Positions 26,114-37,428 of a stretch of DNA of 64,000 nt are shown piece after piece. The position numbers and the translations under genes are program-made. Positions within the stretch are counted from its first letter, which is position 1. Each line of letters starts with the position of its first letter. The notes below the pieces were generated by a model, which saw only the letters and a list, made by a program, of their open reading frames with translations, made no database searches and was not told the DNA's origin. Source of the DNA: Hyphomicrobiales bacterium (lineage in GTDB: Bacteria; Pseudomonadota; Alphaproteobacteria; Rhizobiales; Rhizobiaceae); the NCBI GenBank assembly GCA_900472175.1, contig UCHD01000004.1:883904-947903 (forward strand), read 5' to 3'.

Positions 26114-26926
26114 TCAGCCAACGAAGGCGCGCTCGATGACGAATTCGCCCGGCTTGTTGTTGGCACCTTCGTGCAAACCGGCAGCCTCGAGAATTTCCTT
26201 GGTTTCCTTCAGCATCTCGGTCGAGCCGCAGATCATGCCGCGATCGACGGCCGGGTCGAACGCCGGAAGACCGAGATCCGAGAACATCTTGCCGTCGCGC
26301 ATCAGGTTGGTGATGCGGCCCTTGAACGGATAGTCCTCGCGGGTCACCGTCGCATAGTGGCGCAGCTTGTCGCCGACCAGTTCGGACAGGAACTCGTGAT
26401 TGCGAATTTCCTCGATCAGGTCGAAGCCGTATTTCAGTTCGGCGACGTCACGGGTGGTGTGGGTGAGGATGACTTCCTCGAATTTTTCAAATGTTTCCGG
26501 ATCGCGGATAAGGCTTGCGAACGGTGCAATGCCGGTTCCGGTCGAAAACATATAGAGACGCTTGCCGGGTGTCAGAGCGTCAAGCACCAGCGTGCCTGTC
26601 GGCTTCTTGCGCATCAGCACCTGATCGCCGGGCTTGATGCTTTGCAGATGCGAGGTCAGCGGGCCATCCGGCACCTTGATCGAGAAGAACTCGAGTTCTT
26701 CGTCCCAGGCCGGGCTGGCGATCGAATAGGCGCGATAGACCGGCTTGCCATCGACCATCAGGCCGATCATGGCAAATTCACCGGAGCGGAACCGGAATTC
26801 GACCGGGCGCGTCATGCGGAAGCTGAACAGCCGGTCCGTATAATGCGTGACCTTGGTCACCGTTTCGGCGAACACGCCGGCGGGTACGGTTACGGCAAAT
26901 TCTTCGATCTTGGCAGGAGCATTCAT
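26114..26926 (-). CDS. fpr: ferredoxin/flavodoxin--NADP+ reductase
   Basis: A 270-residue FAD enzyme of the bacterial FPR subclass, which moves electrons between NADPH and ferredoxin or flavodoxin. The FAD motif RAYS (65-68), the NADP-binding FSTGTGIAPF (127-136) and the C-terminal FVIERAFVG typical of bacterial FPRs are present. Start MNAPAKIEEF at 26926 agrees with rhizobial homologues. A TTG 10 codons upstream is open but lacks a good ribosome site. It stands upstream of the redox operon and downstream of the sulfite reductase cluster, which probably uses NADPH-derived electrons too, so a link is possible but not shown. Confidence 0.93.
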   Translation of the reverse strand: MNAPAKIEEFAVTVPAGVFAETVTKVTHYTDRLFSFRMTRPVEFRFRSGEFAMIGLMVDGKPVYRAYSIASPAWDEELEFFSIKVPDGPLTSHLQSIKPGDQVLMRKKPTGTLVLDALTPGKRLYMFSTGTGIAPFASLIRDPETFEKFEEVILTHTTRDVAELKYGFDLIEEIRNHEFLSELVGDKLRHYATVTREDYPFKGRITNLMRDGKMFSDLGLPAFDPAVDRGMICGSTEMLKETKEILEAAGLHEGANNKPGEFVIERAFVG

Positions 26927-27064
26927 TTCGGCGTCAGGTCCTGTAATGATGAGCAATTCTTTCAGGTATCAGCGGATATTCCAAAAGGCGCTTCTTTGGA
27001 AGCAATTCCGTTCCAATTATAGCGCCTTTTGCAGATTGATGCGCGCTTCAGACTGTCGCGGGCT

Positions 27065-27562
27065 CTAAGAAACCCGCCGCCAGCTGTAGGATTTTGCATC
27101 GACCGAGGGTTTTGCCGTCGGCTGGTAGTGATTGTCGATCCCCGGCAGCCGCCCTTCGGACAGACGCTTCAGCGCCGTTTCGTTGCTGACCGCAAAACTG
27201 TCGATACCACAGCGCAGCATCAGCGGCACCTGGTCGATCAGCACGTCGCCGACAGCGCGGATTTCCTTGCTGTAACCCAAACGAACGCGCAGCAGCGACG
27301 CATGGCTGAACGCCCGGCCATCGTTGAAGGCCGGGAAAGCCACGGCAATCAACGACACCTGTTCCAGAAACGGCTGCAGCCGCGTGACGTCATCGGCCGG
27401 ATTGACCAAAACGCCAAGGCCGCTATCGCCGGATGATGCCTTTTCAAGAAAAGCATCAATCCCGAGAATGGCTTTCTCGTTCGAGCCCGCCTTGGTTTCC
27501 TCGGTTTCGACAACCCAGGGGTCGTCCGTTACGAAACCGGTTTCTTTCCAGATCTGTGTCAT
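27065..27562 (-). CDS. DUF934 protein of the sulfite reduction cluster
   Basis: A 165-residue protein of the DUF934 family (PF06073). The core LGVLVNPADDVTRLQPFL and the stretch ALLRVRLGY-like (HASLLRVRLGYSKEIRAVGDVLIDQ) are diagnostic. The family is found next to cysI in proteobacteria and is presumed to help assimilatory sulfite reduction, but its biochemistry is not known to me. It begins 17 bases after the cysI stop, within one transcript cysG-DUF2849-cysI-DUF934. No cofactor motif is visible. Confidence 0.9.
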   Translation of the reverse strand: MTQIWKETGFVTDDPWVVETEETKAGSNEKAILGIDAFLEKASSGDSGLGVLVNPADDVTRLQPFLEQVSLIAVAFPAFNDGRAFSHASLLRVRLGYSKEIRAVGDVLIDQVPLMLRCGIDSFAVSNETALKRLSEGRLPGIDNHYQPTAKPSVDAKSYSWRRVS

Positions 27563-27579
27563 ATGCTTGTCCTTGAACC

Positions 27580-29253
<1,674 letters not shown>

Positions 29254-29267
29254 CGGTCTTCTTTTCC

Positions 29268-29582
29268 TTAAGCCGCGTGCACGGGGCCGCTCAGCCCCTT
29301 GTATCCCGGTGCATAATCGATCGTCGGGCCTTCGGCGCGGACGCGTTCACGCATACGCAACGGCCGCAGCACGCCTGCCACTTCTTCAATATCGATAACG
29401 TTCACGTCAACCACCTTGTTATCGGCAAAGGCGGCCTTGCCGGTTGCTTCCAAAGCTGTGACCGCTTCGGCATGGCGAGCGATAAAGGCGTCCTGCAGGG
29501 ATTCCACCCAATTGCCCGAGGCATCGAGCCAGACGGAAATGCCGTCGGACAGGCGGTTAGCGGTCAATACCTTGTCGGCCAT
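29268..29582 (-). CDS. DUF2849 family protein
   Basis: A 104-residue soluble protein (MADKVLTANRLSDGISVWL ... APGYKGLSGPVHAA) of the DUF2849 family, found between cysG and cysI in many Rhizobiales. The function is unknown. It begins 1-2 bases after the cysG stop and ends 14 bases before cysI, so it is translated from the same mRNA and probably acts in sulfite reduction or siroheme handling. It has no Cys residues and no membrane segment. Confidence 0.88.
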   Translation of the reverse strand: MADKVLTANRLSDGISVWLDASGNWVESLQDAFIARHAEAVTALEATGKAAFADNKVVDVNVIDIEEVAGVLRPLRMRERVRAEGPTIDYAPGYKGLSGPVHAA

Positions 29583-29583
29583 G

Positions 29584-31044
<1,461 letters not shown>

Positions 31045-31288
31045 AACGTGGGATTCTGATCCTGTTACAGGTTCTGCGGAATATCCCCTTTATAAGGCGA
31101 ACATTGAAGAAACAGAAATTCCGAAGCCTTTGCAGGCGGATATTCTTTTGCTCGACTCCAGCATAATTTGAGCAAATCTCTCCGGCGATCCAGGCATTGA
31201 GCGCGGCAAGATCGAGTCTGCAAGCATTGCCTATGAGGGCCGAAATCCGCTAAATGCCAGAAATCCTGTTGTCCGGAGCCATGACCTG
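31045..31288. other. divergent promoter region between cysG and the deaminase gene
   Basis: About 240 bases with no gene. Two inverted near-copies of GGAATATCC/GGATATTC (31078-31086 and 31138-31146) lie on the cysG side and could bind a regulator. No -35/-10 pair is convincing. Confidence 0.3.
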
Positions 31289-31876
<588 letters not shown>

Positions 31877-31881
31877 GCCCC

Positions 31882-32715
31882 ATGCAGCCCTCCAAGGATA
31901 TCAGCCGCCTGCTCGACATCATGGAAGCCCTGCGCCAGCCGGTGACGGGCTGCCCTTGGGACATTGTCCAGACCTTCGAGACCATCAAGCCCTATACGCT
32001 GGAAGAAGCGTATGAGGTTGCCGATGCGATCGAACGCGCCGACATGGACAACCTCTGCGACGAACTCGGCGATCTTTTATTGCAGGTGGTTTTTCACGCC
32101 CGCATGGCGGAGGAAGCCGGCGATTTCGCTTTCGGCGATGTGGTCGAGGCGATCACGCGAAAAATGATCCGCCGTCACCCCCATGTCTTTGCCCGGTCAG
32201 ACGCGGACACACCCCAGGCCGTCAAACTGCAATGGGACGAAATCAAGCAGGCGGAAAAGGCCGAGCGCCGCGAGCGGCGGGCAAAACGCGGCCTGCCGGA
32301 GGATGTCAACACCGGGCATCTCGGCTCCGTCCAGCGAAGTTTTCCGGCACTGGTCGAAGCGTTAAAACTACAGGAACGCGCAGCCAAGGTCGGCTTCGAC
32401 TGGTCCTCGCCCGAACCCATTCTCGACAAGATCGAAGAAGAGATCGCCGAACTGCGCGAGGCGCTTGCATCGAACGACAAGGCAAAGGTCGCGGACGAAC
32501 TTGGCGACCTGATCTTCGCCGTCGTCAATATCGGCCGCCATGTCGGCGCTGACCCGGAAATGGCGCTGCGCGGCACCAACACCAAATTCCGGCGCCGTTT
32601 CGCGCATATTGAGACGGAGCTGGAGGCGGCGGGAGAAACGCTGGAAGCGGCAACGCTGGAGCGGATGGAAGACCTGTGGCAGGCCGCCAAAGCGATCGAG
32701 CGCCAGCTGACGTAA
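31882..32715 (+). CDS. mazG: nucleoside triphosphate pyrophosphohydrolase MazG
   Basis: A 277-residue house-cleaning enzyme that hydrolyses NTPs to NMP and pyrophosphate. Both tandem MazG domains are visible: the first with CPWDIVQTFETIKPYTLEEAYE and DELGDLLLQVVFHA, the second with KIEEEIAELREAL and ADELGDLIFAVVN. The EExxE and ELGD Mg-binding residues are kept in each. ATG 31882 is chosen; a TTG at 31873 overlaps the deaminase stop. A perfect 36-bp palindrome begins 11 bases after its stop codon. Confidence 0.94.
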   Translation: MQPSKDISRLLDIMEALRQPVTGCPWDIVQTFETIKPYTLEEAYEVADAIERADMDNLCDELGDLLLQVVFHARMAEEAGDFAFGDVVEAITRKMIRRHPHVFARSDADTPQAVKLQWDEIKQAEKAERRERRAKRGLPEDVNTGHLGSVQRSFPALVEALKLQERAAKVGFDWSSPEPILDKIEEEIAELREALASNDKAKVADELGDLIFAVVNIGRHVGADPEMALRGTNTKFRRRFAHIETELEAAGETLEAATLERMEDLWQAAKAIERQLT

Positions 32716-32725
32716 TCCGTTGCGA

Positions 32726-32761
32726 TATATTGACGTAACGGCATGCCGTTACGTCAATATA
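32726..32761. repeat. perfect 36-bp palindrome between mazG and a membrane protein gene
   Basis: The left arm TATATTGACGTAACGGCA is followed directly by its exact reverse complement, with no spacer. It sits in the gap of a convergent gene pair. There is no T run, so it is not a standard terminator. The octamer TGACGTAA inside each arm also occurs at 32708-32715, over the mazG stop. Confidence 0.9.
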
Positions 32762-32802
32762 CATTTCAGACCTACCTGTTCTGGGCTGCTGCTTTCACGT
32801 TG

Positions 32803-33351
32803 CTACTCATCATCCAATCCGGTCCAGGTGGTAGAATCATAGCTTGCACCGCCTCCAGTGGCGGGCTGTGCACCAAACTTCCTGTGGTAGGCTCTAACAG
32901 TATCGAACAAGTGCTTCGCCGAGATGCCGGCGATATAACTTACATCGATCATTTCCGTGCCACCTTCAGCCATATGAAAGGCGATCACCTTGGTTTGACG
33001 GAATTGGCCGCCTTCGTGGAATTTGACTTTCGATACCGAGCCCCAAGACAATACCAAGATGCGATGTTGCAAAACAGTAACGCCATCGGGCTCGACGACG
33101 AACGCCGGTGTCTCGAAATCCATTCTCGCAAGGAGCTTCATCAATGCGATGAGGCACCCCGCCGCCGCCAAGCACCATGCGATCGGCCCAACGACAGCGA
33201 TGATCCAAAAAGCCGGCGTCAGGACTGCATTTATCGCTTTGATGGCAAGCGCTGGCAAAATTGCACTGATGGCATAGATGGCCAAATGATACGGTTGTTT
33301 TGAACGCTTAAACTCCAGCCGAGGAAAGTCCACTGAAGTGCCGGTCTTCAT
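32803..33351 (-). CDS. hypothetical membrane protein, two TM segments and a PH-like C-terminal part
   Basis: A 182-residue protein not recognised with certainty. Residues about 22-45 and 48-72 are hydrophobic and form a hairpin of two membrane segments. Residues about 80-165 are a soluble beta-rich part (FVVEPDGVTVLQHRILVLSW ... KVIAFHMAEGG) that resembles bacterial PH-like or DUF2244-type domains following a TM pair. The tail is Gly/Asp rich. ATG 33351 follows GGGGAAAG with an 8-base gap. It lies 53 bases downstream of hflX on the same strand and may share its transcript. Confidence 0.65.
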   Translation of the reverse strand: MKTGTSVDFPRLEFKRSKQPYHLAIYAISAILPALAIKAINAVLTPAFWIIAVVGPIAWCLAAAGCLIALMKLLARMDFETPAFVVEPDGVTVLQHRILVLSWGSVSKVKFHEGGQFRQTKVIAFHMAEGGTEMIDVSYIAGISAKHLFDTVRAYHRKFGAQPATGGGASYDSTTWTGLDDE

Positions 33352-33404
33352 TTAAAGCGCTTTCCCCGCAGAGACTTCGATATTTAACTCTGCAGGAGTG
33401 CAGC

Positions 33405-34730
33405 CTACCAATCCTGAGCCGCAGCCTTTGGTCCATTGCCCAGCCGACGATCCAGTTCTTCCGATTCACTTGGTGTCATGCGCAGATCAAGGCTGACGGA
33501 ACCGTCTTCCAGGTCTTCCCGGCCATCGACCATCGTGTGCTCGTAGATCCACGACAACAGTTTCAGCTTGTTGGCCGACAGAACGACGTTGCATTCCATC
33601 AGGACGCCGGACAGGCGCTTGTTGATCTCGTCGAGAAGGTGATCGACGCCCTCGCCCGTGACAGCTGAAACGGCGACGGTGTTTTCGCTGTTTTCCGCTT
33701 TCTGAACGAGACTGTCATGCGCATCGGCATCCAAGAGATCGATCTTGTTCCAGGTCTCGATGATGCGCTCGGAGCGAGCCTTCTCATCGATGCCGAGATC
33801 GTCGAGAATGCGAATGACGTCCTGCGCCTGCACCTGATTGTCCGGATCGGAGAGATCGCGCACATGCAGGATCAGGTCGGCTTCCAGCACCTCTTCCAGC
33901 GTCGCCCGGAAGGCGGCGACCAGATGGGTCGGCAGGTCGGAAATGAAACCAACGGTGTCGGACAGCATCACCATGCGGCCATGCGGCAGCTTCATCCGGC
34001 GCAACGTCGGATCGAGCGTCGCAAACAGCATGTCTTCGGCCAGAACGCCCGCACCGGTGATACGGTTGAACAGCGTCGACTTGCCGGCATTGGTATAGCC
34101 GACAAGGGCAACGATCGGATGCGGGACCTTCTTGCGCTTGGCGCGGTGGAGCTGGCGGGTGCGACGCACCTGCTCCAGCTCCTTCTCGAGCTTGACGATC
34201 TTTTCCTGCAAAAGCCGGCGGTCGGCCTCAATCTGGGTTTCACCCGGACCACCCATGAAGCCAGCACCACCGCGCTGGCGCTCCAGGTGGGTCCAGCTGC
34301 GAACCAGACGGCCCTTCTGATAGTTCAGATGCGCCAGCTCGACCTGCAGCGTGCCTTCCTTGGTGGACGCCCGGCGGCCGAAGATTTCCAGGATGAGACC
34401 GGTCCGGTCGATGACCTTGCAGTTCCATTCCTTTTCAAGATTGCGCTGCTGAACCGGGGTCAGCGGATGATCGATAATGACGAGACCGGCATTATGCTCG
34501 CTGAGCAAATGGCCGACCTCCTCGATCTTGCCGCTACCGAGCAGTGTTCCAGGCTTCGGCTGGGCGACCGGCACGATCATGCCGTGCACAACTTCGAGAT
34601 CAATGGCGAGTGCCAGACCGATCGTCTCTTCCAGCCGGCTTTCATCGCTGCGCGTCGAAGTGGCGGCAATGATCTCGGCGTTCTGTCTGCCCGTCTTTTT
34701 CAGGACCGGGACGATGACGACAGCGCGCAT
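33405..34730 (-). CDS. hflX: GTPase HflX
   Basis: A 441-residue GTPase that binds and splits stalled 50S/70S ribosomes. The glycine-rich linker GGAGFMGGPGETQIE (154-168) and G1 GYTNAGKST (211-219), DTVGF (G3) and NKID (G4) are clear. The ATG at 34730 has no good ribosome site. The frame stays open for a further 26 codons to the hfq stop, without ATG, GTG or TTG, and that stretch looks protein-like (IIPELEKLRDD), so the true start may be a rare codon such as ATT. It follows hfq, the usual order. Confidence 0.93.
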   Translation of the reverse strand: MRAVVIVPVLKKTGRQNAEIIAATSTRSDESRLEETIGLALAIDLEVVHGMIVPVAQPKPGTLLGSGKIEEVGHLLSEHNAGLVIIDHPLTPVQQRNLEKEWNCKVIDRTGLILEIFGRRASTKEGTLQVELAHLNYQKGRLVRSWTHLERQRGGAGFMGGPGETQIEADRRLLQEKIVKLEKELEQVRRTRQLHRAKRKKVPHPIVALVGYTNAGKSTLFNRITGAGVLAEDMLFATLDPTLRRMKLPHGRMVMLSDTVGFISDLPTHLVAAFRATLEEVLEADLILHVRDLSDPDNQVQAQDVIRILDDLGIDEKARSERIIETWNKIDLLDADAHDSLVQKAENSENTVAVSAVTGEGVDHLLDEINKRLSGVLMECNVVLSANKLKLLSWIYEHTMVDGREDLEDGSVSLDLRMTPSESEELDRRLGNGPKAAAQDW

Positions 34731-34808
34731 GTCATCGCGCAGCTTTTCAAGCTCCGGAATGATCGACGCCGATTTGGTATCACGTTTGGTAATCTGTCTT
34801 GTATCCCG

Positions 34809-35051
34809 TCAGGATGCGGATTCTTCGCTCTCGAACATCTGCATCGGCTGGCCCGGCATGATTGTCGAGATCGCGTGCTTGTATACGAGCTGGGAATGCC
34901 CGTCACGCCGCAAAAGCACACAGAAATTGTCGAAAGACGTGACAACGCCCGTCAGTTTCACACCATTGATAAGAAAAATTGTCAGAGATATCTTCTGCTT
35001 GCGGACGGTGTTGAGAAAAAGATCCTGCAAGTTCTGAGAACGTTCCGCCAT
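34809..35051 (-). CDS. hfq: RNA chaperone Hfq
   Basis: An 80-residue Sm-like protein. Sm1 ([29 protein letters not shown]) and Sm2 ([13 protein letters not shown]) are intact, with the proximal-site residues Gln9, Asp10, Phe12 and Lys58-His59. It forms a hexamer that pairs small RNAs with mRNAs, including nif and amino acid transport mRNAs in rhizobia. The C-terminal tail is short (FESEESAS), as in alphaproteobacteria. It lies before hflX and after the aminotransferase gene on the same strand. Confidence 0.97.
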   Translation of the reverse strand: MAERSQNLQDLFLNTVRKQKISLTIFLINGVKLTGVVTSFDNFCVLLRRDGHSQLVYKHAISTIMPGQPMQMFESEESAS

Positions 35052-35162
35052 AGCGCCGCTTCTTTCTTATTGTCCGGTCCGATTTAACCGGTTGATTATA
35101 CGATCTGAATAGCCCGAACGCTGAAAAAAACTGGTCTTTAAAGCGTCCCCCCGGATTTGGTA

Positions 35163-36026
35163 TCAAATCACGGTCTTTTCCGCAATGTCGAAAAAGGCTT
35201 CACGAATTTTCTGTGACACGCTGCCGGGATGACCGTTGGCGATGGGTTTACCGTTAACAGCAACGACCGGAAAACAGATGCTGGTGGCTGCCGTGATGAA
35301 GACTTCGCGGGCCTCCAGCATGTCCTCGACGGAAAACGCCTGCTCGACGATTTCAAGCCCGATCGCGGCGGTCACGTCCTTCAAGGTCGTGCGGGTAATG
35401 CCGCGCAGGATGCCGTGTTCGGCGTGCCGGGTCCGCAATCGGCCCTCCTTGTCGACAATCCAGACATTGGTCGCCGCCCCCTCCTTCACCGTGCCATCGG
35501 CATCGACGAAGATCGCTTCCTGAGCGCCCTGCTCCTTGGCCGCTTGCCGTGCCAGAACGTTCGGCAGCAACCCGACGGATTTGATATCGACACGGTCCCA
35601 GCGGTTCTCCGGCACCGTGATGGCGCTGATGCCGGACGCATTCTTCTTGGCAATCACCGACGCATCGGTCCGCTTGGCCGTCACCACGATGGTGGACGGG
35701 ATATCCGCTGCCGGAAAGACATGGTCACGCCGCGCTGCGCCACGCGTCACCTGCAGATAGAACAGGCCGTTTTTCACACGGTTGCGGCGCGCGACTTCGC
35801 GGATGACGAAGATGAGCGCGGCACGCGTCATCGGCCAGGCCATGCGCAATTCTCTCAGCGACCGGTCGAGACGATCGAGATGGCGGGTCAGATCGACGAT
35901 GAAGCCGTGGCGGATCTCACAGACTTCATAGACGCCGTCGGCGAACTGGAAACCGCGATCCTCGATATGGACGGCAGCTTCGGTATGGCGCTGGTACATA
36001 CCGTTGACATAGGCAATGCGCGACAT
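35163..36026 (-). CDS. D-amino-acid aminotransferase-like PLP enzyme
   Basis: A 287-residue fold-type IV PLP enzyme. The Schiff-base lysine is Lys149 in DIKSVGLLPN, and the family signature EAIFVDADGTVKEGAATNVWIV follows. The DIKS-L-N pattern and the length point to D-alanine aminotransferase rather than the branched-chain enzyme. The reaction interconverts D-alanine and D-glutamate with their 2-oxo acids, supplying wall precursors. It sits between ntrX and hfq on the same strand, the conserved rhizobial order. ATG 36026 has a weak ribosome site. Confidence 0.87.
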   Translation of the reverse strand: MSRIAYVNGMYQRHTEAAVHIEDRGFQFADGVYEVCEIRHGFIVDLTRHLDRLDRSLRELRMAWPMTRAALIFVIREVARRNRVKNGLFYLQVTRGAARRDHVFPAADIPSTIVVTAKRTDASVIAKKNASGISAITVPENRWDRVDIKSVGLLPNVLARQAAKEQGAQEAIFVDADGTVKEGAATNVWIVDKEGRLRTRHAEHGILRGITRTTLKDVTAAIGLEIVEQAFSVEDMLEAREVFITAATSICFPVVAVNGKPIANGHPGSVSQKIREAFFDIAEKTVI

Positions 36027-36063
36027 GGATGGATGATCCGTCTCAAAAGAATGGAAGCGTTTT

Positions 36064-37428
36064 TTAGACGCCGAGCGATTTCAACTTGCGATGCAGCGCC
36101 GACCGCTCCATGCCAACAAACTCAGCAGTGCGGGAAATATTGCCGCCGAACCGGTTGATCTGGGCGATCAGATAATCCCGCTCGAACATTTCGCGGGCTT
36201 CGCGCAGTGGCAGCGTCATGATGTGATGATCGCCCTGCGCCGAAATCTTCGGCAGGCTGTCACCCACTTCGCTCGGCAGCATGTCGGCCGAGATCGCCGT
36301 GTCCGGGCCATCGCTGCGGGCGAGAATCATCAACCGCTCGATATTGTTGCGCAACTGCCGGATATTGCCCGGCCAGTCATGCGATTGGAGTACCGCCAAC
36401 GCATCATCGCCGATCTTGCGGGTGCGAATGCCCGCCTGTTCGCTGATCTGGCGCATGAACATATCGACCAGAAACGGAATATCCTCGCGACGCTCCGCCA
36501 GCGGCGGCACACGCACGGGGATGACCGCCAGCCGGTGATAAAGGTCCTCGCGGAACGCGCCTTCGGCGATCTGGCTTTCCAGATTGTAGGCAGTCGAGGA
36601 GATGATGCGGACATCGACCTTGACGCGCTTGGAACCACCAACCCGCTCGAACTGCTGATCGACGAGAACGCGCAGGATCTTGTTCTGCGTCTCGCGCGGC
36701 ATTTCGCCGACTTCATCGAGATAGAGCATGCCGCCATGGGCTTCCTCAAGCGCACCGGTCTTGCGCGGCTGGCCCGGAGTTCCCTCCGTGCCAAACAATG
36801 CAATTTCCATACGCTCGGGGGTGATTGCCGCAGCATTCAGCGCCACGAACGGACCTGCGGCTCGCGAGGACTTACGGTGGATCATCCGGGCAACCAGTTC
36901 CTTGCCGGAGCCGGACGGACCGTTGATCATGATACGGCTGTTGGTCGGCGCAACCTTCTCGATGGTCTGGCGCAACTGTGAAACAGCGACCGAGGTTCCG
37001 ATCAGCTCGACGGGATCGCCGGAGCGTTTCTTCAGCTCGGAGACTTCCTTCTTCAGTTTGGAATTTTCCAGCGCCCGCTCGGCAATCAGGATCAACCGGT
37101 CTGCCTTGAAGGGCTTTTCGATAAAATCATAGGCGCCGCGGCGGATCGCCGAAACGGCTGTCTCGATATTGCCGTGGCCGGAAATCATCACCACCGGCAA
37201 ATCCGGATAGCGGCTCTTGATCTCGTCGAGAAGCGCCAGGCCATCGAGCCGGCTGCCCTGCATCCAGATGTCCAGAAAGACCAGCCGCGGCACACGGTCG
37301 CTGATAGCCGCCAGCGCACTGTCACTGTCGAACGCCGTTCGGGTTTCATGGCCCTCGTCGGACAGGATGCCGGAGACAATCTCGCGAATGTCTTCTTCGT
37401 CGTCCACAACCAGAATGTCAGCCGCCAT
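36064..37428 (-). CDS. ntrX: response regulator NtrX
   Basis: A 454-residue regulator paired with NtrY, with roles in nitrogen, redox and envelope control in alphaproteobacteria. The receiver domain has the phospho-acceptor Asp53 (FLDIWM). The AAA+ domain has Walker A GPSGSGKE (170-177) and LYLDEVGEM, and a Fis-type HTH ends the protein (about 411-454). At the place of the sigma-54 contact loop the sequence reads GTEGTPGQPRKTGA, so GAFTGA is missing and sigma-54 activation is unlikely. Its start overlaps the ntrY stop by 11 bases. Confidence 0.96.
   Translation of the reverse strand: MAADILVVDDEEDIREIVSGILSDEGHETRTAFDSDSALAAISDRVPRLVFLDIWMQGSRLDGLALLDEIKSRYPDLPVVMISGHGNIETAVSAIRRGAYDFIEKPFKADRLILIAERALENSKLKKEVSELKKRSGDPVELIGTSVAVSQLRQTIEKVAPTNSRIMINGPSGSGKELVARMIHRKSSRAAGPFVALNAAAITPERMEIALFGTEGTPGQPRKTGALEEAHGGMLYLDEVGEMPRETQNKILRVLVDQQFERVGGSKRVKVDVRIISSTAYNLESQIAEGAFREDLYHRLAVIPVRVPPLAERREDIPFLVDMFMRQISEQAGIRTRKIGDDALAVLQSHDWPGNIRQLRNNIERLMILARSDGPDTAISADMLPSEVGDSLPKISAQGDHHIMTLPLREAREMFERDYLIAQINRFGGNISRTAEFVGMERSALHRKLKSLGV

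Noticed and set aside
25805..27022. Open frame opposite fpr reaching into the intergenic region
   Set aside because: The first part is A/T-rich noncoding sequence and the rest mirrors fpr; no ribosome site or homology.
32726..32761. The palindrome as a Rho-independent terminator of mazG
   Set aside because: It has no loop and no T run on either side; following bases are CATTTC on the plus strand and TCGCAA on the minus strand.
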